Assembly (NCBI RefSeq): GCF_026262505.1
Contig: NC_067203.1
Span: 3,844,001-3,908,000, forward strand
Direction of reading: 5' to 3'
DNA from: Trichomonas vaginalis G3
Taxonomy: Eukaryota > Parabasalia > Trichomonadida > Trichomonadidae
Length of the DNA: 64,000 nucleotides
Part shown: one piece after another, positions 18,634-28,100 of the stretch
Layout of the letters: each line of letters opens with the position of its first letter
Position numbering within the stretch: position 1 is the first letter of the stretch
Notes under the pieces: model-generated
Told to the model about the DNA's origin: nothing
Seen by the model: only the letters and a program-made list of their open reading frames with translations
The model's database searches: none
Made by a program: the position numbers and the translations under genes

Positions 18634-20730
18634 CTCACCTCGGCACAGCAACAACTCTCTGCCAACACCCAGACACAACGCCAGCTCTCTGCCAACTCTC
18701 TTCCACAGCAACAACTCTCTGCCAACACCCAGACACAACGCCATCTCTCTGCCAACACCCAGACACAACGCCAGCTCTCTGCCAACTCTCTTCCACAGCA
18801 ACAACTCTCTGCCAACACCCAGACACAACGCCAGCTCTCTGCCAACACTCATCTTCAACGCCAGCTCTCTGCCAACACCCCTCTTCAGCACCAGCTATCT
18901 GCCAACACTTCGGCACAGCAACAACTCTCTGCCAACACCCAGACACAACGCCATCTCTCTGCCAACACCCAGACACAACGCCAGCTCTCTGCCAACTCTC
19001 TTCCACAGCAACAACTCTCTGCCAACACCCAGACACAACGCCAGCTCTCTGCCAACACTCATCTTCAACGCCAGCTCTCTGCCAACACCCCTCTTCAGCA
19101 CCAGCTATCTGCCAACACTTCGGCACAGCAACAACTCTCTGCCAACACCTTGGCACAGCAACAACTCTCTGCCAATACTCATCTTCAACGCCAGCTCTCT
19201 GCCAACACTCCCCCACAACGCCAGCTCTCTGCCAACTCTCTTCCACAGCAACAACTCTCTGCCAACACCCAGACACAACGCCAGCTCTCTGCCAACACTT
19301 CGGCACAGCAACAACTCTCTGCCAACACCTTGGCACAGCAACAACTCTCTGCCAACACTCCTCTTCAACGCCAGCTCTCTGCCAACACCTCGGCACAGCA
19401 ACAACTCTCTGCCAACACGCATCTTCAACGCCAGCTCTCTGCCAACACCTCGGCACAGCAACAACTCTCTGCCAACACTCCCCCACAGCAACAGCTCTCT
19501 GCCAATACTCAGCCTCAGCCTCACCCATTTGTGTCTATTCCCCTTAAGCGCTGGAGATCCAAAGTTAATGTACCAAAAGATCTTAAGGTAACTATTAGAA
19601 ACCTAATTGAGCAGCATGGCCATCTTGGAATAATCTCCGCCTATAACCAAATAAATAAAGATATCGAATATGCCAAATCTCATTTTGAGGCATTTTTGGG
19701 CATGAAGACGGGTATTGTTCCACAGCCAACGCCTACCCAAGCATGGTTCTCCGCTATTGAACGTTTTAAGCCCCTGAATCAAATTTCTTCCACAATTCCT
19801 TCCGGACTTATGATTGAAGAGTCTCCATTATCATTTCCATCTGAGCTGAGGAACATTAAATATCTTACAAACCCTCTTCCACATCCCCCCTCAAGACATA
19901 TGGTAGAAAGATCTTTTAGAGAGCTAGGCTTGGCACGTCCAAGGGGACCCTATCGGCCAAAAGGAAAGACAAGATACTTAGCTGCCTTTCCTAACCAAAT
20001 ATGGCACGTTGATATCCACTTTCTTGGCAAAAAGAGAAGTCAGATTCTTTATGCTGTGATTGATGACTGCACAAGGCTCATCATAGAATGGCAGCATCTT
20101 TCGTCAAAACATGCTAGCCAAACAGTGAAAGTAATTAAGAGAGCAATAGCCCGTTATGGACCACCACATACAATTTGGTCCGATAATGGCGGCGAGAATA
20201 AAGGCGAGTTCCTAAAGGCTATGAGGGTTCGGGGGATCAATAATGTATATATTGTCCCCCATTGCCCATACCAAAATGGGAAAATCGAGCGCTTGTGGCC
20301 TAACATAGAGAGCAGAGAGTTGTCATGGGCAAAGATTCAACAATGGGTTGAGTACTATAATGCTAAACCTCATCTAGCATTACCAACTCATTATGTGAAT
20401 GGAAAACAAATTCACTATAGCCCATCTGAAATGTGGAAGAAACTTCCAATTTGGAAAAGGGGAATACCGGCAAAATGGATTGTGGATGGAGTCTCTCAAG
20501 ATTTTCTTCCAGGTTCACTTATGGCCAATGAGATGCCAGAGCTCCAAGGAATCGAAGAAGATGAATGGGAAAAAGAAGGCGAGGAAGTTGAAGAAGAAGA
20601 AAATAAGGCGAATCCGGTTGAAATAGAAGAAGATAGTAATGAAGAAGAAGAATACGAAGTAAATTATGAAGAAGAATATCAAGAAGATTATGAAGACCCT
20701 TATGAAGAAGATTATGATGATTCATTTTAA
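18634..20730 (+). CDS. DDE integrase/transposase with N-terminal QLSANT repeat
   Basis: The frame is open from 18634 to 20730 (~698 codons). The first ~290 codons are about 29 copies of a 10-residue unit, QQQLSANTxx. A spacer follows, then a helical region. The integrase catalytic core has WHVDIHF, WSDNGGEN and QNGKIERLW, a DDE triad with 34 residues between second Asp and Glu. The tail is strongly acidic (EEDEWEKEGEEVEEEE to the end). No in-frame ATG occurs before 19702 (FLGMKTG), so the true start is unclear. The core belongs to the retroviral/IS3-IS481/Ginger-like integrase group. The exact family cannot be told by eye. Confidence 0.75.
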   Translation, partial: LTSAQQQLSANTQTQRQLSANSLPQQQLSANTQTQRHLSANTQTQRQLSANSLPQQQLSANTQTQRQLSANTHLQRQLSANTPLQHQLSANTSAQQQLSANTQTQRHLSANTQTQRQLSANSLPQQQLSANTQTQRQLSANTHLQRQLSANTPLQHQLSANTSAQQQLSANTLAQQQLSANTHLQRQLSANTPPQRQLSANSLPQQQLSANTQTQRQLSANTSAQQQLSANTLAQQQLSANTPLQRQLSANTSAQQQLSANTHLQRQLSANTSAQQQLSANTPPQQQLSANTQPQPHPFVSIPLKRWRSKVNVPKDLKVTIRNLIEQHGHLGIISAYNQINKDIEYAKSHFEAFLGMKTGIVPQPTPTQAWFSAIERFKPLNQISSTIPSGLMIEESPLSFPSELRNIKYLTNPLPHPPSRHMVERSFRELGLARPRGPYRPKGKTRYLAAFPNQIWHVDIHFLGKKRSQILYAVIDDCTRLIIEWQHLSSKHASQTVKVIKRAIARYGPPHTIWSDNGGENKGEFLKAMRVRGINNVYIVPHCPYQNGKIERLWPNIESRELSWAKIQQWVEYYNAKPHLALPTHYVNGKQIHYSPSEMWKKLPIWKRGIPAKWIVDGVSQDFLPGSLMANEMPELQGIEEDEWEKEGEEVEEEENKANPVEIEEDSNEEEEYEVNYEEEYQEDYEDPYEEDYDDSF
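18646..19512. repeat. 30-bp minisatellite, about 29 units
   Basis: The unit core is CAACTCTCTGCCAACAC. It recurs every 30 bp, with six to nine variable bases that encode changing residues before the next Gln-rich run. Because 30 is a multiple of three, the array keeps the transposase frame open throughout. Higher-order duplications are visible: the pattern at 18700-18900 is repeated at about 18940-19140. Confidence 0.97.
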
Positions 20731-20797
20731 TATTACGAATAAAATGTCACTTTTTCTATTTTTGACACGTAAAGTTGTCACTTTTCTGTCAAACCGT

Positions 20798-21315
20798 TTT
20801 TATCGTTTTCGTATATAACAAGCACTTGGATGTTGTAAGATGTTTGCAAACCAACATAAGATATACTCATAAACCTTTTCGTTTCCATTGCATATAATTT
20901 CTTTGACATGGTCTAACCAAGCTTCTATAACATTTTCTTTCCATTCTACTTGTTCGTATTTATATCCAGTGAAGATAGAATAGAAGTTTGGAGATGGTGT
21001 ATAGAACTTTATACCTCGAACTGAAAAATCTTCTAACTTTGACAATAAGATATCCCAAGCATCTAACATCTTCATACCAACTTGTACGACTTTTATTTTC
21101 TTAAGTTTCTGTCTACATTCTTGCTCAGACACTATTGTTGCTCTTGGTTTGTTAAAGACAACATCCCATTCTTTCATGACATAACATTCTGGGGCAGAGT
21201 CAACATAAATGACTAAACGTTTCAAATTCTCGACTGCTTTGTTATAGTCTCTAAATGGACACATATTTCTGAATGCTTGGAAGTCATAAAAATCTGAAAC
21301 ATCTATTCTGTACAT
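20798..21315 (-). pseudogene. Fragment of superfamily 3 helicase/primase-type protein
   Basis: The frame starts MYRIDVSDFYDFQAF. Its end, YEYILCWFANILQHPS, is the characteristic helix just before the Walker A loop of D5/superfamily 3 viral helicases. Only this upstream part is present, and it stops beside the right copy of the 12-bp direct repeat. It is a fossil fragment. The helicase would unwind element DNA during replication. The assignment rests on this single motif plus context. Confidence 0.5.
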
Positions 21316-21345
21316 TTTTATAAAAATAAAAAAAATATTATTTTT

Positions 21346-22143
21346 TTATTCTTGACTTTGTTGTTCCATTTGTTGCATTTGTTGTTCTTGAGCTATTTGT
21401 TGTTGAAGTTGTTCTTGTAATACAATACTTTCACCAGTTGCATCTTCCAATTCGAAACTTTCTGCCGTCATTGACAAATACATAGGACATAAAAGTTTTA
21501 CAGGAACAAAGTTTGCGTCAACTAATGTCAACGTTATACTTGCCAAAGTGTTTGAGTTCACTAAGGTTGAAAATTCTGCATTCGAATGAACAATAGGCAA
21601 ACCAGCAGAGAAAGTATTGTTTATACGCATAAGTATCTTTTGGTCATAATAGTTTCTGTCGACATTCGAATAACACTTTGAACCTAAGTTTGAAACAATA
21701 TATAAGATTGGTGTGCTTAATGTCAATGGAATAGACATTCCTTGTATGACACCTTTTCCTGTTATAGGAAACTGTTGGTAGTAAAAACCAGAAATAAGTT
21801 TTGTATTATAGCTCATATCGTTTATAGTAAACTCAGTCGGACATCCAAACATAATGAAACCTGCTCTAGTTGCAGCACATGTTACACCCGTACTTAAAGT
21901 ATTAAATAAGTCAACAAAACCTGTTGGTGGTATATCTGAGTAAGTATCTTCAAAGGAGTATTTTTTACCATTCACAACAATAAAGTCTTCTGGTGTCAAA
22001 AGAGCAAAACAGGCTTTAGTCGTCATTGTGTTTAAGGTTAGTTTACAATATCGTCCTTGAGGACTTTGCAAGTTTGTTGTTATAGAATTATATGACTCGG
22101 GGTTTTTAGTTGTAATAGTATAAACCATTATGTCTTCTGCCAT
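21346..22143 (-). CDS. Candidate Polinton minor capsid (penton-like) protein
   Basis: This 265-residue protein starts MAEDIMVYTITTKNPESY. It is beta-rich, with a C-terminal LTLVDANFVPVKLLCPMYLSM pattern of the type found at the end of single jelly-roll penton proteins. A Gln-rich tail follows (QEQLQQQIAQEQQMQQM). It lies in the same strand run as the gene at 22148 and the major capsid region. Size and location near the capsid gene fit the Polinton minor capsid protein. No decisive motif exists for this family by eye. Confidence 0.6.
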   Translation of the reverse strand: MAEDIMVYTITTKNPESYNSITTNLQSPQGRYCKLTLNTMTTKACFALLTPEDFIVVNGKKYSFEDTYSDIPPTGFVDLFNTLSTGVTCAATRAGFIMFGCPTEFTINDMSYNTKLISGFYYQQFPITGKGVIQGMSIPLTLSTPILYIVSNLGSKCYSNVDRNYYDQKILMRINNTFSAGLPIVHSNAEFSTLVNSNTLASITLTLVDANFVPVKLLCPMYLSMTAESFELEDATGESIVLQEQLQQQIAQEQQMQQMEQQSQE

Positions 22144-22147
22144 TTAC

Positions 22148-22681
22148 TTAGCAAATAAATTTTAATGAAATGTTGTGGTCGTCAAATATTTTTATAACGT
22201 CTGGGAAACTATATTTTAAGTTCAACGTTTCACCTCCTTTCATAACGTATATCTTGTCAATGACATTATATGAAACACCACAGCAACCAATGTCGGGTTC
22301 TATTTCTTTGATGTTTATATCGTCTGCCTCTGTCAAAAGTTTCAATAGTTCTTTCAAAACTTCATGAGGTGCAATGACATATGAGTTCACTTTTACAGGG
22401 TTGTGTTCGACCAAGTTTAACATTATACTTAAAGCTTGACAAATCTTCTCCTGAGTTTGAAGTTTGTCTTTCAGTTGTTGGTAGTCGTTTCGAATATCTG
22501 CAACAGAACTTAAGTCTCTGTTAACTTCAGGATATGTTGGTTCTTTTACAGGAACAATTGTTATACCATCTTCGTCTTCGTATGGTTTCCCCACTTCAAC
22601 ATCTCTGTCTTTGACATTGACAATAACACTTTGACTGTTTGTTTGAGTTGGTGAATTTAACTTCACATCTGCCACCGCCAT
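22148..22681 (-). CDS. Polinton protein of unknown function, paralogue of 14370-14983
   Basis: This 177-residue protein starts MAVADVKLNSPTQTNSQ. An acidic, disordered N-terminal half is followed by a helical segment (IRNDYQQLKDKLQTQEKICQ). The conserved end is DIGCCG, then LNLKYSF and ISLKFIC. It ends four bases before the start codon of the next gene on its strand, so the two form a tight run. The family is not recognised. Confidence 0.55.
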   Translation of the reverse strand: MAVADVKLNSPTQTNSQSVIVNVKDRDVEVGKPYEDEDGITIVPVKEPTYPEVNRDLSSVADIRNDYQQLKDKLQTQEKICQALSIMLNLVEHNPVKVNSYVIAPHEVLKELLKLLTEADDINIKEIEPDIGCCGVSYNVIDKIYVMKGGETLNLKYSFPDVIKIFDDHNISLKFIC

Positions 22682-22742
22682 TAAACCTTTTGAAACACTT
22701 ACGCTTCTATTTTCGGAAATGACATTTTACTTAGAATAAAAG

Positions 22743-23162
22743 ATGGACGTATTCGGATATCTTATTGAATTGAAGCAGAACAAAGTTTATACTCACAAAC
22801 AATACAAATACATTGACAGAATAGTTCTTTACACAAACAATGGAAAATGTTATAGAATAGCAGTCTTTGCTGAACCTAAATATTTTCATAAAGCAAAGAA
22901 AGTTGGTATAACTGAAATGGTGAAAGTTCTTGAAGCAGACAAAAATATAACTTCAAAACTTACAGATATTACTAAAGGAAAGTTTATAATACAATATTAT
23001 GTCAAAACTGGCGTACTGTCAATATTTGACGGAGAGAAGTCAGTTCAAGAACAACTTACTGACCTGCTGCCAAAATCTGCTCGATGGAAGCTGTCGTTAT
23101 GCCAATCTGAGGAGCCCCAGCAGGTTTCATCGAACGAATCTTCAAAAGAGCATCTTCCGTGA
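22743..23162 (+). CDS. Small Polinton protein of unknown function
   Basis: This 139-residue protein starts at ATG 22743 (MDVFGYLIELKQNKVY), divergent from the gene at 22681. Alternating basic and beta-like segments precede a Ser/Glu-rich tail. Its 3' end overlaps the 3' end of the antisense capsid region by about 100 bp. No family is recognised. Confidence 0.5.
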   Translation: MDVFGYLIELKQNKVYTHKQYKYIDRIVLYTNNGKCYRIAVFAEPKYFHKAKKVGITEMVKVLEADKNITSKLTDITKGKFIIQYYVKTGVLSIFDGEKSVQEQLTDLLPKSARWKLSLCQSEEPQQVSSNESSKEHLP

Positions 23163-24666
23163 AAAGTGCTATTGGTTTTGTAAACTTCTTTGCTCTCAAT
23201 TCATCTGGACCGTCTCTGTCACCAGTATATTGTATTTGTACAGTACCAACAGTTGAAATACCACCCATAAAGTCTTCTGAGTCAGCAAATGGAATGCCAA
23301 GCCAAAAGTTTGAACGGTCTCCATTTGTATATTGAGTTTTTTGACCTCCTGTATGAGTTCATACTTTCACATATGGCATAATAGAACTTTGCATTTCAGG
23401 GTTAATAGTTGTTGTGAAGTTGTTGTTAAAGTTCATAGCATCTAATGTCAAGTTGTATGGCCTCATATCCTCAACTGTAGAATATTCTTCTCTTGGATAA
23501 TATTTGCCATCTATGTTTATATGATATTTAATACCAGGGTTGTAGAAACAAGAATAGTCATTTATAGTTCGTCTGAACAGTACAAACATAGTATCTGCAT
23601 GTTTCATTGCAGTTGTTAAAGCAATATCTGTTCTTGCACCTGCGGCTCCTGGATTTTGGTTTCCAACTTCACCTGCAAAGTCTTTGACAGATATTTGGTG
23701 TATAGGGAACATAAGTGGAACTGCAATATATTTGGCAGCTAAAGCATTTGAAATATCTGGGTCCAACATATAGACTGTAAGTCTGCTTTCTATTCTCTTG
23801 CATTCAAACTGTTCGCATGTAAACTTAACTGGGTCCCAAGCAGTTCCAGCAGCATTGAAATAATAGTTTACTTCATTGTTGAAGTTTGAGAAACCAAAGT
23901 CTAAGTCAACTTTGTCTTTGCAAAATTCGGCGAATGACGTTTGATTTGTTCCCTTTACGTCTGTAATAGTGAATGGGTCTTGTGTTGGTGCAATGACTAA
24001 GTTATTTTTGCTTGGAGTAAGTTCGATAGAAATTTTTCCTGCCCAGTTTGGCAAGTATCTTAAAAACCTGAAGATGAGGAAAGATGACAAAGGAACTCTA
24101 AGTTTCAGTTTTACTTTAGTGGCAGCAGTTCCATCTGAACCAGAAAGGTTAACATAAACTCCTGGAACGTTAGGGTCAAGTCTTCTTATTTTCTCAATAG
24201 TTGCATACTGGTCTGTTTGTTCTCTAGCTTGTGGTTGTACTGAGTTTCTCAAAGCGAACCATTCATAGTTTGCCCATGTTACTGTTTGAACTAAGTCAGA
24301 GTTAGAATATATCTTATATCCCATGAAAACTTCTGGAGCATATTGGTATCCGACATAGAAAATTCCATTGCAACCTTTCTTGTCAGACAACTTGGCAGAA
24401 GGTTTTATTTCAATGTCTTGTTCCACGTATAAGAATGAGTTGTTAATAGAAATAATATGAAACCTGTCGCAAGCAATATCTACTGTTGTTGAAGAACCTT
24501 CTCCAAACTCACCTACGTTTCCATAAGAAACAGCAGTTGTATATTCGTAAGTTCCAGGAACTATTTCTGACCTTCTAATGGCATTGTCGCATTCGTTATA
24601 CCATTCGGAAACATTTCCGTTCATGGCATCCAAAACTGTTGGCGTTATATTCTGAGCGGCGTACAT
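23056..24666 (-). pseudogene. Probable Polinton major capsid protein
   Basis: The block starts at ATG 24666 (MYAAQNITPTVLDAMNG). It encodes a large beta-rich protein with VYMLDPDISNALAAK, VPLMFPIHQISVKDFAGE and FVLFRRTINDYSCFYNP. Size and the alternating strand pattern suit the double jelly-roll capsid protein, and the position beside the minor capsid candidate agrees. The last ~90 codons' worth of sequence, including GGISTVGTVQIQYTGDRDG, continue the same protein character. The block has about one break. No sequence search was done. Confidence 0.65.
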
Positions 24667-24698
24667 TTCATATGGGTAAAAATATAGAATAGTTGGAT

Positions 24699-24911
24699 TT
24701 ATATGTCATAATAGAACCCACTCGGACCAAGCTTTACTTTCTTCCTGACTGAGTTTTTAACTGAATCTTTAACTCTTCTTTTTCCTTCATTGCCACTACT
24801 TTCACTAGATGAAGTTACTTCTTCACTACTTTCACTTTGTTCTACTCTTCTTCTTTGGTGTCGCTTTTGGTAACTTGCCCTCTGCTTCAAGTTGTAGCAT
24901 CTTTGCCTCAT
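24699..24911 (-). CDS. Short basic/serine-rich ORF in the Polinton
   Basis: This frame of about 70 codons from ATG 24911 has a basic head (MRQRCYNLKQRASYQKRHQ), a Ser/Glu stretch (EQSESSEEVTSSSESS) and a lysine-rich end (SVRKKVKLGPSGFYYDI). It overlaps the 3' end of the large block that follows on the same strand. It may be a small DNA-binding virion protein or part of the larger gene. Confidence 0.35.
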   Translation of the reverse strand: MRQRCYNLKQRASYQKRHQRRRVEQSESSEEVTSSSESSGNEGKRRVKDSVKNSVRKKVKLGPSGFYYDI

Positions 24912-27900
24912 GTTCACCTAGTATGTTGTAAATTTTCCATGTCCTTTTTGCCTTTGGGCTCTGGTCGCCCATCTCAGGTAACCTATATCCTAGAAAGATT
25001 TTGTCATAGTTTGTATTTGAGTCTTCGCGTATTGTTTGCATGACTCTTTCCTGAGTTTCCGGTTCAAGCTCTTCAAACAGAGCTTGTCCATATGGAATAA
25101 GCTCGTTTCCAAATATATGTTTTTGTAGCCATTCTGGTTTTCTTTCCATGTAACCAATAATATCTTTTGTGAATGGGAAAGCTTTTACCCAACGTTTCAG
25201 TCTTGCGTCATTTATTTCTGTAGTTGGTTTTATTTTGTCATGGAACATGTTTTTCAATACTAACATTTCATTTGGTACTGTCCATTTGAGTTTTCTTAAA
25301 TATTCATCCCTTCTCAGTTCATTGTCTGCAAAGTAAGTTTTTATGACATTTTGCAAATTTTCGTTTGCAAGGTCATGTACAATAGGTTCTCTTCCTTCTC
25401 TCTCCCTAGCTTTCTTTCTAAACTCTTCACCAAATATACCATCTCTATGGTTCTGTGTAGTTCTTTGAGATAAATGTTCTAGAACGTCAGGTGTTATATT
25501 TCCCTCAGCCATGTTCATTTCATACTGGTCCAAAATATCTGCATCTTTCATATCTTTCAATGGCATTAAAGCCGCGCTGAAAATACCCGTTATATCTGGT
25601 TCACCATTCACTTCCATTGCGTCTACAACTTCTTGGAATTGAGGTTGTAAGTTTATGAACCACCTATCCGGATTAGCTTTATGACCCCATTTCATTGTAG
25701 TTCCATAGTCTGCAGAAACAAAAGTAGGTTTGTTTCCATATTGGTTAGGTTCTGAATGAACTTTAAACAATGTTTCATTTCTATATGTTTTGTTGAAATT
25801 TAACCTTTTATTTTCACCGAGTTCAGCCAAAGATTGAACGTTATATGGTCGTAAGTAAAAAGGATTATTGTATTTGCGTACATTTTCTTTCAGTACTTCC
25901 ATTCTATGCTGAATATTTTCATCTGATGTTGGAGTCTTTTGTATGTCGGTGAACATTTTTCGATATCCTTCTACTATGTCAGCCGAATTTTTCTTAGACT
26001 CTTGGAAAGATTCCATATTCTCCTCATACTCTTGTTGAGGGTCAAGATTTTTCGGCTGTTCCAAATCTTCATCTAGTTCTGTGAAGTTAGTTTCCAAAGG
26101 AGGGACTTGTTCGTTTCCTTCAGGCTCTTCTAGCTGTTGTTGCTGAACTATTTCTTCCATGTCTGGTTGTATCTGAACTTCTTCCTGTGGAGTTTCTTGT
26201 ACCTCATCTGCTGGCATTTCATATATTCCGAGACCGTTTTTAACAAGTTCCCTATCTAAGTCATCCGGACTCATAAACCTTTCTTCTTTCGTTCCGTCTC
26301 TATTTTTTACGCGTTTCATGAAGAGAGTTGAATTATCATTTAGCTCTGACATCAAATATCTCGGAGTAAATTCATCCATGTCATTTGGATGATATGCTAT
26401 TAAATCATATCCCTTAGCGAGCTTGTATTTTCCAGGTTTGAGATTATATCCGATTTGATGCTGAACCATAAAGCTAAATAGGTTCGGGTCAGTATTTCCT
26501 TCCTTGAACTTTCTAATAGCTTCTTTATATCTGTCACTAAAGTCAAGAGTATCTGGGTAACCATAATCTTCCTTAAGCATTTTTAAGAATTCTTGGTTTC
26601 CTTTTTCTCTACTTCTTTTGTGTCTTTGCTCTGTTTGTGGTTGTTGTGCTGGATTTTGAACTGTTGGTTGTTGTGTTGGTTGTTGTTGTTGTGCTGGATT
26701 TTGAACTGTTGGTTGTTGTGCAGGGTTTTGAACTGTTGGTTTTGGTTGTTGTTGTGGTGCTGGATTTTGAACTGTTGGTTTTGGTTGTTGTTGTGGTGCT
26801 GGATTTTGAACTGTTGGTTGTTGTGTTGGTTGTTGTTTTGGTGCATGCCTGTGTCTGTGTCCATGTGACGATGTAAATGTTTTAGGTAGTCCTGGTGCAG
26901 GCGCTTCTCTTAGAGGGTTTGGTGGTATATAAGTTCCACCAGCTGGCACATATGTTCCATCTACAGCATAATGTCCTACCTGACTTTTCGTTTTTAAGAA
27001 AGCATTTACTAGGTCTGTTTTGGTCTGTTGTAACTCTTTTTCTTGACTTTCCACAACAGCTGCTCTAACGGCATCATAGGCACTTTGAACTGCCTGTCTC
27101 GTTGCTGCATCTGTTATTTTCGTCATATTTTGTGCTACTTCTCTTAACTCTTTGTCGAAACCTTCAGACTTCAGTTTCTTTCCAGATGAGAAGTCGTTCA
27201 CTAGTTTCATCTAACTATGAAGAGCTTCGAAGGCATTCTTAAAGTCAGCATTCATTAAAGCTTCATTTGAACTGTCTTCATCCGCTTGTATTTTTGTCCT
27301 TATTGACCCTATAAGTTGGGCTGCTTTAGCGTTGGCTTGGGCATCTAACCAGTCATTATTAGCTTTTATATATTCTGCGCTTTTCATTGCCTTTTGCATG
27401 GCTGCGTCGTTATTTTACTTTCTTGTGCTAAGTTTTCATACTGTACGGTTTGGTTTTGCAACTGTAAAAGTTTTTCTGCCTTTACATTTGCTTCAACTTC
27501 TTTTTTATACTCATCGCTATCCATATATGTCTTCATGGCTTTTTGTTTTATCTCTTCATCTTTCAGTACTTTATATTGAGTAGTATGGTTTTTCAAATTT
27601 ATAACATCTTGTTCCATTTTTGCTACTTCTGCTGCTTTTTCTGACACTTTTTTCGCATATTCCTCTGTACTTAGTTCTTTCAGTTGTTCTTCTTTCTTCT
27701 TTTTCTCTATGTTTAACTCATTGAGTTTCTTTGTGTGTCTGTCATATTCTAGTTTCTTTTCGTTTTCACTTATTTGTTTCTGTATGTCTATGTTTGACTT
27801 TTTGACATCTGTTATTTGATTTTTGAGTGAACTCAAATTCATTTGACTTTGAGGGTTATAAGCTGTTCCGTCTGCAGCTCCACCATAGCCTGCCATTTTC

Positions 27901-28100
27901 GCTAAAAGTGCCGCTCTTAAACCTCAACTCTGTGCACCAATAACTCGGTTTAAAAGCATAGGGTTGCTTGACATTTGTTGCAACATAGTGGGGTCATTCA
28001 TCATTTGTTGTTGCAACTGTTGTTGTGGTGTCAGTTTTACTATTGGATGTTTCAATGCTCCCTTCCTCTTACGTATATTCTTACGTAGCTTACGTGGCAT
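24832..28100 (-). pseudogene. Large Polinton structural-type gene block
   Basis: The block begins with a basic stretch at 28100 (MPRKLRKNIRKRKGALKHP). A coiled coil with charged heptads follows (about 27400-27890), then a long mainly alpha-helical protein. A Pro/Gln repeat (PTVQNPAPQQQPK units, 26640-26840) and a Gln/Glu-rich linker sit in the first third. The helical rest includes SADYGTTMKWGHKANPDRWF. No enzyme motif is seen. A tegument or inner-core role is a guess. The block has about three breaks. Confidence 0.5.
26640..26840. repeat. Pro/Gln-coding tandem repeat
   Basis: A unit containing CTGGATTTTGAACTGTTGGT recurs about six times at 27-45-bp spacing. On the minus strand it encodes PTVQNPA(P)QQQPK. 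The unit is a multiple of three, so the frame is kept. Confidence 0.9.

Larger units (their letters stand above)
18571..20798 (+). mobile_element. Possible nested DDE transposon carrying a minisatellite gene
   Basis: The 12-bp sequence TGTCAAACCGTT lies at 18570-18581 and again at 20787-20798, bracketing the DDE transposase gene. The left end has an 11-bp inverted repeat (18581-18591 with 18613-18623) around a 21-nt loop. I found no convincing terminal inverted repeats. It could be a separate insertion with the 12-bp repeat as footprint, or a normal part of the Polinton. The boundaries are tentative. Confidence 0.4.

Noticed and set aside
18626-18650. ACTAAC before the DDE frame as an intron branch point and 3' splice site
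   Set aside because: The adjoining sequence does not match the tight ACTAACACACAG form and no clear GTAYGT donor is upstream. It remains only a faint possibility.
18580-19528. Long antisense frames rich in Cys, Trp, Gln and Arg over the minisatellite
   Set aside because: They arise because a 30-bp repeat without stops is open in several frames. Only the plus-strand frame continues into a recognisable domain.
26583-26876. Asn/Gln or Val/Leu-rich frames overlapping the Pro/Gln repeat
   Set aside because: They are shadow frames of the PTVQNPAPQQQPK-coding repeat.
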